Source: an uncultured beta proteobacterium
GTDB taxonomy: Bacteria; Pseudomonadota; Gammaproteobacteria; Burkholderiales; Burkholderiaceae_C
DNA: 5,432 nt
Assembly: GCA_903927495.1 (NCBI GenBank)
Contig: CAIYNH010000370.1
Coordinates: 1-5,432 of the forward strand
Direction: 5' to 3'
Shown here: positions 1 through 5,432 of the stretch, piece by piece
How positions within the stretch are numbered: position 1 is the first letter of the stretch
How the letters are laid out: every line of letters begins with the position of its first letter
The notes under the pieces: model-generated
What the model saw: only the letters and a program-made list of their open reading frames with translations
Database searches by the model: none
What the model was told of the DNA's origin: nothing
Position numbers and translations under genes: made by a program

Positions 1-1355
1 AACAGACGTTCCATTTCAGCAAAATCGCCCATTTTTTCAGTCACCATGGCCAAGTCATAAATCAGGTCTGTATCCTGTGGATTTTGGGCAACCGCGGGTT
101 CCAGAACGCCACGGGCGCGGGCATACAACTTGTAATCCTGCAACATTTGCACCTCTGCTACAAGCTTGACCCGGGCATCTGTGACGGAACTCTCAGGCAG
201 GCCATGGATCAACGCGATAGCTTCCTCCACCTTGCCTTGCTGTGCAATCAAGTTAGCGCGGATGATTTGAGCGTTTAAGACATCATCAGGGTTGTCAACG
301 CGCTGCAACCACATATCGGCCTGTTTGAGATCTTTGCGTTGTTTTGCAATTTGCGCCAAAGACAGAAAGGCTTGCGACATACCCCGACGCAACTCGGCCG
401 GTTGATCTTTATTGGGCAAGGCACTTTCCAATTCAAGGTAGTGCTGAAACTGGCTTTCAGCCTGCTCGAATTGGCTGCTATGCATGGCCAGTGCGCCCTG
501 AAGGAGCCAGGCCTCAGCATAGTCTGGACTGTGGCTGACAATGCTTTGCAATTCAGACTTTGCATCATCGTCGCGCTTGGCCCGAAGGAGCGCCTTGACG
601 TAGGCCATGCGAAACTCTGTTCTTGCCGGCCCTGCCAGGTGCTTTTTAACCATTGTCTCAGCTTGTGGAAGTTCCGAATTCAGCATGGCCAAGGCCAATA
701 TCGCCACGTGTTCGCTGCGCACATTGACAGCTTGACCTTTGCTCGCGGCGTTCAGGGCAGAGGATTTGTCACCAGCACTCAACCACATACGTCCCACCAC
801 CGCCCATGCCGTATCCCCAAGCTCCGGGTCCTGGATGACAGAGCTGAGGGCCTTTTGCACGGTCGCAACAGCCAATTGTTTGTCACTGGCACGCTCAAAA
901 CTGCCTGGTATGGCCCAAATGACATCCCGCCGATCTTTAGCGGGTGCCAGTGTTATCTCGCGTTTGAGGGGTTCCGGTGTTTCCGTCAACCGGTTCAGGC
1001 TCAACAAGATTTGCAATACAAACCGATTTGCCTCCCTGGACGACGGAATGGCCTCACTCCAGGCTTTGGCTGCGAGAAGAGCCGATTCGCCAGCGCGGGT
1101 CTGCAATGCAATTTGCACAGCCCGTCGATATAAAACTGGGTCTTTGATTTTGTAGGCGGCATCCATCGTCAAAGAGAAAGCGGCAGCCGGTTCATCAGAG
1201 CGAGCATTTAACTCACCCATCAATAGTTGGTAAAAAAGCTGACTGTCGAGTGCTGAAATTTTGGACAAAGGATCTGCTGTGGTCGGACTTTGGGCGTACG
1301 TACCAAATGAGCAGGTCAGGATCAGAGAAAGAACAAAATAGTATTGAAGGCGCAT
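1..1355 (-). CDS. Exported tetratricopeptide-repeat protein, N-terminal 451 residues (3' end outside window)
   Basis: The minus strand reads open without a stop from the ATG at 1355 to the window edge, giving 451 codons. The first 22 residues look like a Sec signal peptide: MRLQ, a hydrophobic core ([14 protein letters not shown]), then TYA before Gln22, a plausible signal peptidase I site. The mature protein is therefore probably periplasmic or outer-membrane associated. The rest is alpha-helical with TPR-like helix pairs, clearest at about residues 276-309 ([16 protein letters not shown] followed by [15 protein letters not shown]), 359-386 and 425-451. An N-terminal block, [20 protein letters not shown] (41-60), resembles what I recall from Burkholderiales TPR proteins encoded near lolB. 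TPRs bind proteins, but the partner is unknown. An in-frame ATG at 1373 would add MDYYDY, which puts acidic residues before the signal peptide, so I prefer 1355. Neither start has a clear Shine-Dalgarno sequence. Long plus-strand frames across this region are shadows. The TPR assignment is firm; the function is not known. Confidence 0.88.
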   Translation of the reverse strand, partial: MRLQYYFVLSLILTCSFGTYAQSPTTADPLSKISALDSQLFYQLLMGELNARSDEPAAAFSLTMDAAYKIKDPVLYRRAVQIALQTRAGESALLAAKAWSEAIPSSREANRFVLQILLSLNRLTETPEPLKREITLAPAKDRRDVIWAIPGSFERASDKQLAVATVQKALSSVIQDPELGDTAWAVVGRMWLSAGDKSSALNAASKGQAVNVRSEHVAILALAMLNSELPQAETMVKKHLAGPARTEFRMAYVKALLRAKRDDDAKSELQSIVSHSPDYAEAWLLQGALAMHSSQFEQAESQFQHYLELESALPNKDQPAELRRGMSQAFLSLAQIAKQRKDLKQADMWLQRVDNPDDVLNAQIIRANLIAQQGKVEEAIALIHGLPESSVTDARVKLVAEVQMLQDYKLYARARGVLEPAVAQNPQDTDLIYDLAMVTEKMGDFAEMERL

Positions 1356-1393
1356 GTAGTCATAATAATCCATGCTTGCCAGAAAATTTTTCT
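1356..1393. promoter_or_regulatory. Compact divergent gap between the TPR gene and mutM
   Basis: These 38 bases separate two divergent start codons and are AT-rich compared with the flanking genes. On the plus strand CATAAT (1361-1366) matches 5 of 6 bases of a -10 box and would give a mutM leader of about 20 bases, but no -35 box sits at the right distance. On the minus strand the same bases contain TATTAT (1367-1362), also 5 of 6, but it lies so close to the ATG at 1355 that it would imply a nearly leaderless transcript. A 6-base inverted repeat with a one-base centre (AGAAAA-T-TTTTCT, 1381-1393) abuts the mutM start. No recognisable Shine-Dalgarno precedes mutM. The promoter calls are weak; only the compact divergent geometry is certain. 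Confidence 0.3.
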
Positions 1394-2215
1394 ATGCCTG
1401 AATTACCTGAAGTAGAAGTTACCCGCCGCAGTTTTGCCAATGCCATTGAGGGGGCACAAGTACTCGCAGTTCGCCTCGGAAAAGCACTGCGTTGGCCACT
1501 GGGATGTGCCGCGTCGAACTTGGTGGGTCGGTCGGTACAAGGGGTCGGTCGACGTGGCAAATATTTACTGCTTGAGTTTGATCAAGGTTGGCTGCTGCTG
1601 CATCTAGGCATGTCAGGCAGCCTGCGTTTTGCAGCGGCATCGGAATTGGCACCTTCTGGGGCACACGACCATTTTGATCTGATCACAACATTGGGTACTC
1701 TGCGCTTGCATGATCCGCGCCGTTTTGGTGCTGTGGTCTTCGTGGAAAGTCTGGCTGACACTGCGGCTCGCAAGCTTTTGGGCCGACTTGGCGTGGAGCC
1801 ACTTTCGGATTCGTTTAGCGCAGAACTTTTTTTTATTGAGTTAAAGCAGCGCCAAGCGGCGATCAAACAAGTCTTGCTGATGGGTGAGGTGGTGGTTGGC
1901 GTAGGCAATATTTATGCGTCTGAAGCATTATTCATGGCCGCCATCCGTCCCACTGTTCGGGCTCAGCGTCTGAGCAGGGCGCGGGTGGCAAGGCTCCATG
2001 CAGCGATTGTTGAGGTATTGACGCGTGCAGTCGAAGTCGGTGGTAGCACATTGAAGAATTTTTCCAGCGCCAATGGTGAGTCTGGCTGTTTTCAATTGGA
2101 AACCATGGTTTATGGCCGCGCTGGCTTGCCATGTCGCATTTGTGCAACCCCGGTTAAGTTACTGAAACAGGGTCAGCGCTCGACCTTTTATTGCCCTACA
2201 TGCCAGAAATTGTGA
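1394..2215 (+). CDS. mutM: Formamidopyrimidine-DNA glycosylase / AP lyase (MutM, Fpg)
   Basis: This bifunctional base-excision enzyme removes 8-oxoguanine (paired with C) and formamidopyrimidines, then cleaves the abasic site by beta,delta-elimination. The ORF gives 273 residues, close to the family norm of about 270. It begins [12 protein letters not shown]; Pro2 is the Schiff-base nucleophile once Met is removed, and Glu3 is catalytic. Lys56 ([10 protein letters not shown]) and the void-filling Met73, Arg109 and Phe111 ([15 protein letters not shown]) are present. The helix-two-turn-helix region holds [11 protein letters not shown] with the DNA-contacting Asn172. The C-terminal zinc finger has Cys247, Cys250, Cys267 and Cys270, with Arg262 in its hairpin. 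The frame is open back to 1250, but translation must start at 1394 because the catalytic proline has to be residue 2; the upstream part lies antisense to the TPR gene. No clear ribosome binding site is visible. A run of eight T lies at 1827-1834. All key residues are intact, so the protein should be active. Confidence 0.98.
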   Translation: MPELPEVEVTRRSFANAIEGAQVLAVRLGKALRWPLGCAASNLVGRSVQGVGRRGKYLLLEFDQGWLLLHLGMSGSLRFAAASELAPSGAHDHFDLITTLGTLRLHDPRRFGAVVFVESLADTAARKLLGRLGVEPLSDSFSAELFFIELKQRQAAIKQVLLMGEVVVGVGNIYASEALFMAAIRPTVRAQRLSRARVARLHAAIVEVLTRAVEVGGSTLKNFSSANGESGCFQLETMVYGRAGLPCRICATPVKLLKQGQRSTFYCPTCQKL

Positions 2216-2245
2216 CGCGCAGCTGCAATTCAGTTTGCTTCACAG

Positions 2246-2254
2246 TGCTATATT
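2246..2254 (+). promoter_or_regulatory. Candidate extended -10 promoter for the GTPase-mutY pair
   Basis: TGCTATATT combines a TGn extension with a -10 hexamer that differs from TATAAT at one base. Transcription would start near 2261, about 20 bases before the TTG start, leaving room for the ribosome binding site at 2272. The -35 position (around 2225-2231, GCAATTC) matches poorly, which extended -10 promoters tolerate. It lies in the only real gap between mutM and the next gene, so the GTPase and mutY may have their own promoter as well as read-through from mutM. No hairpin terminator is visible between mutM and this site. Confidence 0.35.
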
Positions 2255-2271
2255 GACTGCCCATATGGCTT

Positions 2272-2275
2272 GGAG
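2272..2275 (+). promoter_or_regulatory. Ribosome binding site that decides the TTG start of the GTPase gene
   Basis: GGAG is followed by five bases (AAACA) and then TTG at 2281, a normal spacing. An in-frame TGA at 2254-2256 limits how far upstream translation could begin, and no in-frame ATG or GTG lies between that stop and 2281. The ATG at 2265 is in another frame. This supports TTG as the true initiator. Confidence 0.65.
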
Positions 2276-2280
2276 AAACA

Positions 2281-4239
2281 TTGGGAACTTCATTTAACGA
2301 AAAATTTGATCAGCACGGTGCCTGGCGACGGGAGTTTGCGTTGCGGCTCAAATTGTTGGCTCAGTGGCTCAAAGATCAGGATTTGCTGGACGCTGCGGTG
2401 CAGGATCGTTTGCAACGCCTGGAATCGCAAATTCGAATTGACAAAGTCATGGTGGCATTTGTTGCCGAGTTTTCGCGCGGAAAATCCGAGTTGATCAATG
2501 CTATTTTTTTTGCCGGTTATGGCCGTCGCATCATGCCAGCGAGTGCGGGTCGTACCACCATGTGTCCCACCGAGATGGGCTTTGACCCAGATGTGCCGCC
2601 GTGTTTACGCCTGCTGCCAATCGAAACCCGTCTTCAGCCGCAGGCTTTGATGGAATGGCGCATGGTGCCAGAAAAATGGGAGCGAATTGATCTGGATGTA
2701 AACAACCCCAAGCAGTTGGCGCAAGCACTCGCCAAAGTCGCAGAGACACGACGCATTTCTACAGAAGAAGCCAGTGCTTTGGGGTTTTGGCAATCACAGT
2801 CACCCGAGAACAATCCGCTGGTGGATGCCAATGGACTGGTTGAGGTGCCAAAATGGCGGCATGCCCTGATCAACATTGCACACCCACTGCTCAAGCAGGG
2901 TCTCATCATTTTGGACACGCCCGGACTGAATGCTATTGGTGCTGAGCCTGAATTGACAGTCAGCTTGATACCGCAGGCGCAGGCAGTGGTGTTTATTCTG
3001 GGGGCCGATACCGGCGTGACCCAATCAGATCTTTCTATCTGGCGCGAGCACCTGGTGGATGACAACGACTCCAGCACCCGACTGGTGGTACTTAACAAGA
3101 TCGACACCTTGTGGGATGCACTGGACAGCCCGGAACAGGTGCAGGCGCAAATTGAGCGACAAAAGTCCAACACGGCCGAAATTCTTGGCATCCCGCAGGA
3201 TCAAGTGCTGGCCGTGTCGGCACAAAAGGGACTGGTCGCCAAAGTAAGCAACGATGCAGCTTTGCTCAAGCGCAGTTGCTTGGAAACGCTGGAAAACGCT
3301 TTGAGCCAAGGACTCATGGGGCGCAGGCAAAAAATCCTTAGTTCGGCCGTGACCCGAGGAATTGCCGATTTGCGATCCGAGACCGGACGGGTTGTTCACA
3401 TACGCCGTCGAGACCTGAACGAACAAATGCTGGAACTTAAAGGTTTACAGGGCAAAAACACACCCGTCATCAAGAGCATGCGGGCACGCATAGCCCAAGA
3501 GCAAACTGATTTCGATTTGGGGGGCGAAAAGATTCACGCTGTTCGTTCGGTTCACATGAAGCTGTTGCGGGAAATTTTTAGCTTATTGGGCCCAAGCACT
3601 TTGAAGCGCGAAATGTCAGAACTCACCAGCGCTTTAAACCAAAAAGGCCTCAAATTTGGCGCGAAGAAGGCCTACGGTGAAACCTTTGCACGCTTAAAGA
3701 GCAATTTGCAGCAGGTGCAGGTGAAGGGCTCGGAAATTCGTGCCATGCTCCAGGCAAGCTTTATCCATCTGAACACCGAGTTCGGTCTTTCTTTACAGGT
3801 GCCCGATGAACCCAAGCTGGATGTTTTTTTGGGCGAACTTGAATTGATTGAACACAGCCATGTGCAGTATCTGGGTATCGGTAACGTCTTTCGCCTAGCG
3901 CAGCCCGAGTTTGCCGCCAGATTGGTGCGTGCGTTATCAACCCGCCTACGATCAGTTCATGAAACAGCTTTAGGCGATATCGAAATGTGGAGCAAATCGG
4001 CTGCCTCTCAATTGGATGCCCAACTTCGTGAACGTCGAAAAAATTTCGTCCGCCGTCTTGAAGCCATTGATCGCATCGCCCAGGCCTCGAGTGGTCTCGA
4101 TGAGCGGATTACCGAGATCCATGATCGAGATGTCGCGATGGATCAAGTTGAACTCAAATTGGTTGAATTGACTGAGCATTTGCTTCACATGACTACGCCG
4201 GCACGTTTTGGTGTGGCCGTGGATGAGCACCATTCTTAA
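2281..4239 (+). CDS. Dynamin-like large GTPase, function unknown
   Basis: The 652-residue protein has an N-terminal GTPase domain (about 50-345) and a long, charged, mainly helical C-terminal half. GTPase motifs in order are G1 AEFSRGKS (62-69, with Lys68 and Ser69), a G2-like RTTMCP (91-96), G3 DTPG (212-215) and G4 NKID (272-275); SAQK (313-316) may be G5. The wording FSRGKSELINAIF is typical of the bacterial dynamin family rather than of Era or septin GTPases. The first P-loop glycine is Ala62. About 118 residues separate G2 from G3, far more than in small GTPases, and include LGFWQSQSPENNPL (168-181). Residues 352-480 and 560-640 look like helical stalk or coiled-coil segments. I see no signal peptide or clear transmembrane helix, so the protein is probably cytoplasmic or peripheral on the membrane. 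Known bacterial dynamins remodel or protect membranes; the role here is unknown. The gene overlaps mutY by 17 bases, implying co-expression. The GTPase family assignment is strong. Confidence 0.9.
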   Translation: MGTSFNEKFDQHGAWRREFALRLKLLAQWLKDQDLLDAAVQDRLQRLESQIRIDKVMVAFVAEFSRGKSELINAIFFAGYGRRIMPASAGRTTMCPTEMGFDPDVPPCLRLLPIETRLQPQALMEWRMVPEKWERIDLDVNNPKQLAQALAKVAETRRISTEEASALGFWQSQSPENNPLVDANGLVEVPKWRHALINIAHPLLKQGLIILDTPGLNAIGAEPELTVSLIPQAQAVVFILGADTGVTQSDLSIWREHLVDDNDSSTRLVVLNKIDTLWDALDSPEQVQAQIERQKSNTAEILGIPQDQVLAVSAQKGLVAKVSNDAALLKRSCLETLENALSQGLMGRRQKILSSAVTRGIADLRSETGRVVHIRRRDLNEQMLELKGLQGKNTPVIKSMRARIAQEQTDFDLGGEKIHAVRSVHMKLLREIFSLLGPSTLKREMSELTSALNQKGLKFGAKKAYGETFARLKSNLQQVQVKGSEIRAMLQASFIHLNTEFGLSLQVPDEPKLDVFLGELELIEHSHVQYLGIGNVFRLAQPEFAARLVRALSTRLRSVHETALGDIEMWSKSAASQLDAQLRERRKNFVRRLEAIDRIAQASSGLDERITEIHDRDVAMDQVELKLVELTEHLLHMTTPARFGVAVDEHHS

Positions 4240-5293
4240 TCCATCAAAAGCGGTGGACAGGCAGTTCCTGGCGCGGCAGGTGGTGCATTGGCAGGCAGCC
4301 TCCGGTCGGCACGATCTGCCTTGGCAAAATACCCGTGACCCCTATCGGGTCTGGCTCTCGGAGATCATGTTGCAGCAAACGCAAGTGGTAACCGTCATTG
4401 GCTATTTCACGCGTTTTGCCGCACGTTTTCCTGATGTTGCCGCATTGGCGCAAGCTACGCAAGACGAGGTTTTGGCTTTATGGGCCGGCCTGGGCTATTA
4501 CAGTCGTGCCCGGAATTTGCACCATTGTGCTCAGGATGTATTGTTATTGCATGGTGGAATTTTCCCAAACACTGCCCAGCAACTTCAAACTTTACCTGGT
4601 ATTGGGCGCTCGACAGCGGCGGCCATTGCCGCATTGTGTTTTGGTGAACGAGTTGCCATTCTGGATGGCAACGTCAAAAGAGTTTTGACCCGTTTTCTGG
4701 GCTTTGATGCAAATCTGGCGCAAGCAGCAAATGAACGACGTTTATGGGATGCTGCCACTACACTGTTACCGACAAAGGCGCTGTCAGAGCAGATGGCATC
4801 CTACACGCAGGGCATGATGGATCTGGGTGCAATGGTCTGTACTACCAAATGCCCGCACTGTACCGTTTGCCCTTTGGTAAAGCAGTGTGTTGCGCATGAT
4901 TTAGGCACCCCGGGCAAGTTTCCGGTGAAAACCCGCAAACTCAAACGCACCTCCGAGTCGATCTGGCTGCTCTGGGCTGTGTCTGAAGAGGGTGAGGTTT
5001 GGCTGCACAAGCGGCCAAGCCCCGGCGTGTGGGCTGGCCTGTATTGTTTTCCCGTGTTTACAAATCGAGTGGATTTGCAGGCTGTGGTGACTGAACAGCT
5101 GCAGGTGTGTTTGCAGGACTTAGCCCCGTTCAAGCACGTGCTGACACACAAGGATCTGTATTTGCATCCGGTGCTCTTGCCGCTGCCCAGAGGCACTTGT
5201 CTGGGCCTGGATGGCAGTTGGTTCAGCGCGAACCATGTGCAACAAATGGGCTTACCTGCGCCGATCAAAAAATTGATGCACCCGGTTGACTGA
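4223..5293 (+). CDS. mutY: Adenine DNA glycosylase (MutY)
   Basis: MutY removes adenine misincorporated opposite 8-oxoguanine, preventing G:C to T:A changes, and complements MutM encoded upstream. Starting at ATG 4223 it has 356 residues, close to the 350 of E. coli MutY. The catalytic domain shows LPWQ (32-35), catalytic Glu47 in [12 protein letters not shown], the [12 protein letters not shown] segment (89-100), the helix-hairpin-helix LPGIGRSTA (124-132) and catalytic Asp148 in [10 protein letters not shown]. The iron-sulfur cluster ligands Cys206, Cys213, Cys216 and Cys222 have the expected C-x6-C-x2-C-x5-C spacing; Cys210 is an extra cysteine inside the loop. A C-terminal NUDIX-like domain (about 245-350) for 8-oxoguanine recognition includes [10 protein letters not shown] and [10 protein letters not shown]; the usual FSH triplet reads LTH (307-309). 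In-frame TTG 4208 and GTG 4211 are possible starts, but ATG is the simplest. No good Shine-Dalgarno precedes it, so initiation may be coupled to the overlapping GTPase gene. The 3' end overlaps rapZ. The protein appears intact and active. Confidence 0.97.
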   Translation: MSTILNPSKAVDRQFLARQVVHWQAASGRHDLPWQNTRDPYRVWLSEIMLQQTQVVTVIGYFTRFAARFPDVAALAQATQDEVLALWAGLGYYSRARNLHHCAQDVLLLHGGIFPNTAQQLQTLPGIGRSTAAAIAALCFGERVAILDGNVKRVLTRFLGFDANLAQAANERRLWDAATTLLPTKALSEQMASYTQGMMDLGAMVCTTKCPHCTVCPLVKQCVAHDLGTPGKFPVKTRKLKRTSESIWLLWAVSEEGEVWLHKRPSPGVWAGLYCFPVFTNRVDLQAVVTEQLQVCLQDLAPFKHVLTHKDLYLHPVLLPLPRGTCLGLDGSWFSANHVQQMGLPAPIKKLMHPVD

Positions 5294-5432
5294 ATCAATC
5301 TCGCGGTGGCGCTTCAGGGTAGACCAACGTTTTTCGAACAAAATGCCTAATTGCTCAACCAAATACACTGACCGATGCTGACCCCCGGTGCAGCCAATCG
5401 CTACGGTAACGTAACTGCGATGGTTCAGCGCC
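5252..5432 (-). CDS. rapZ: RapZ nucleotide-binding / RNase adapter protein, C-terminal 59 residues (5' end outside window)
   Basis: The minus strand reads in frame from the window edge to TAA at 5254-5252. The first residues seen, [20 protein letters not shown], are the hallmark of the RapZ (YvcJ/YhbJ) C-terminal domain. In E. coli this domain binds the sRNAs GlmY and GlmZ and senses glucosamine-6-phosphate, directing RNase E to GlmZ; whether that circuit exists in this organism cannot be judged here. The N-terminal P-loop ATPase domain is outside the window. After the conserved KRHRE the protein carries a tail, [15 protein letters not shown], which as I recall is a few residues longer than in E. 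coli. The last 13 codons and the stop lie antisense to the end of mutY. In betaproteobacteria rapZ usually sits near hprK and pts genes (from memory), which would lie to the right. The family assignment is very secure from the [10 protein letters not shown] motif. Confidence 0.95.
   Translation of the reverse strand, partial: ALNHRSYVTVAIGCTGGQHRSVYLVEQLGILFEKRWSTLKRHREIDSVNRVHQFFDRRR

Noticed and set aside
339..1133. Long open frame on the plus strand across the left third of the window
   Set aside because: It is antisense to the TPR gene, whose minus-strand translation has a signal peptide and helical repeats. The plus-strand translation is rich in Cys, Arg and His and resembles no family I know.
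1322..1363. Minus-strand 13-codon frame starting at ATG 1363 ([13 protein letters not shown]), overlapping the TPR start in another frame
   Set aside because: It is too short to support, has no ribosome binding site, and could easily be chance; recorded only as a possible leader peptide.
1250..1393. Upstream extension of the mutM frame by 48 codons
   Set aside because: The catalytic Pro must be residue 2 after the initiator Met, which fixes the start at 1394. The extension is antisense to the start of the TPR gene.
1525..1551. Direct repeat GGGTCGGTCG at 1525-1534 and 1542-1551 in mutM
   Set aside because: It is explained by similar residues in the conserved [13 protein letters not shown] segment of MutM, and only two 10-base copies exist.
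2270..2494. Plus-strand frame starting TTG at 2270 at the beginning of the GTPase gene
   Set aside because: It is out of frame with the GTPase, has no homology I recognise, and the ribosome binding site spacing fits 2281 rather than 2270.
5264..5277. Inverted repeat ATCAA-AAAA-TTGAT as a possible terminator between mutY and rapZ
   Set aside because: The stem is five pairs, almost all A-T, lies inside both coding regions and has no following T run outside the loop.
4801..5298. Long minus-strand open frame antisense to the second half of mutY
   Set aside because: It is in a different frame from rapZ, its translation is Ser/Cys/Thr-rich low-quality sequence, and mutY on the other strand is fully supported by its motifs.

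Overview
The window looks like chromosomal DNA from a betaproteobacterium, most likely Burkholderiales. The reasons are the protein sequences themselves (a RapZ C-terminus, MutM, MutY and a tetratricopeptide protein of betaproteobacterial style) and the gene order mutM - dynamin-like GTPase - mutY, which I remember from that order but could not check by search. Base composition is moderate for the group. I saw no mobile elements, CRISPR repeats, tRNA or rRNA genes. The DNA is almost entirely coding, and no gene-free stretch exceeds 65 bases.

Layout. (1) Bases 1-1355, minus strand: the first 451 residues of an exported tetratricopeptide-repeat (TPR) protein whose 3' end lies left of the window. 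(2) Bases 1356-1393: a 38-base gap between divergent genes. (3) Bases 1394-2215, plus: mutM (fpg), complete. (4) Bases 2216-2280: a 65-base gap with a candidate extended -10 promoter and a good ribosome binding site. (5) Bases 2281-4239, plus: a 652-residue dynamin-like GTPase with a TTG start. (6) Bases 4223-5293, plus: mutY, complete, overlapping the GTPase gene by 17 bases. (7) Bases 5252-5432, minus: the last 59 codons of rapZ, running convergently into mutY and overlapping it by 42 bases.

How the genes relate. MutM removes 8-oxoguanine opposite C, and MutY removes adenine misincorporated opposite 8-oxoguanine, so the two form the core of the GO oxidative-damage repair system. The large GTPase between them is unexplained. 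It carries G1-G4 motifs and a long helical C-terminal half but has no established role in repair; the overlap with mutY suggests coupled expression. The flanking TPR and RapZ genes are on the other strand and are separate transcription units. The GTPase is the most interesting item; the rest is well-conserved housekeeping sequence in a very compact arrangement.
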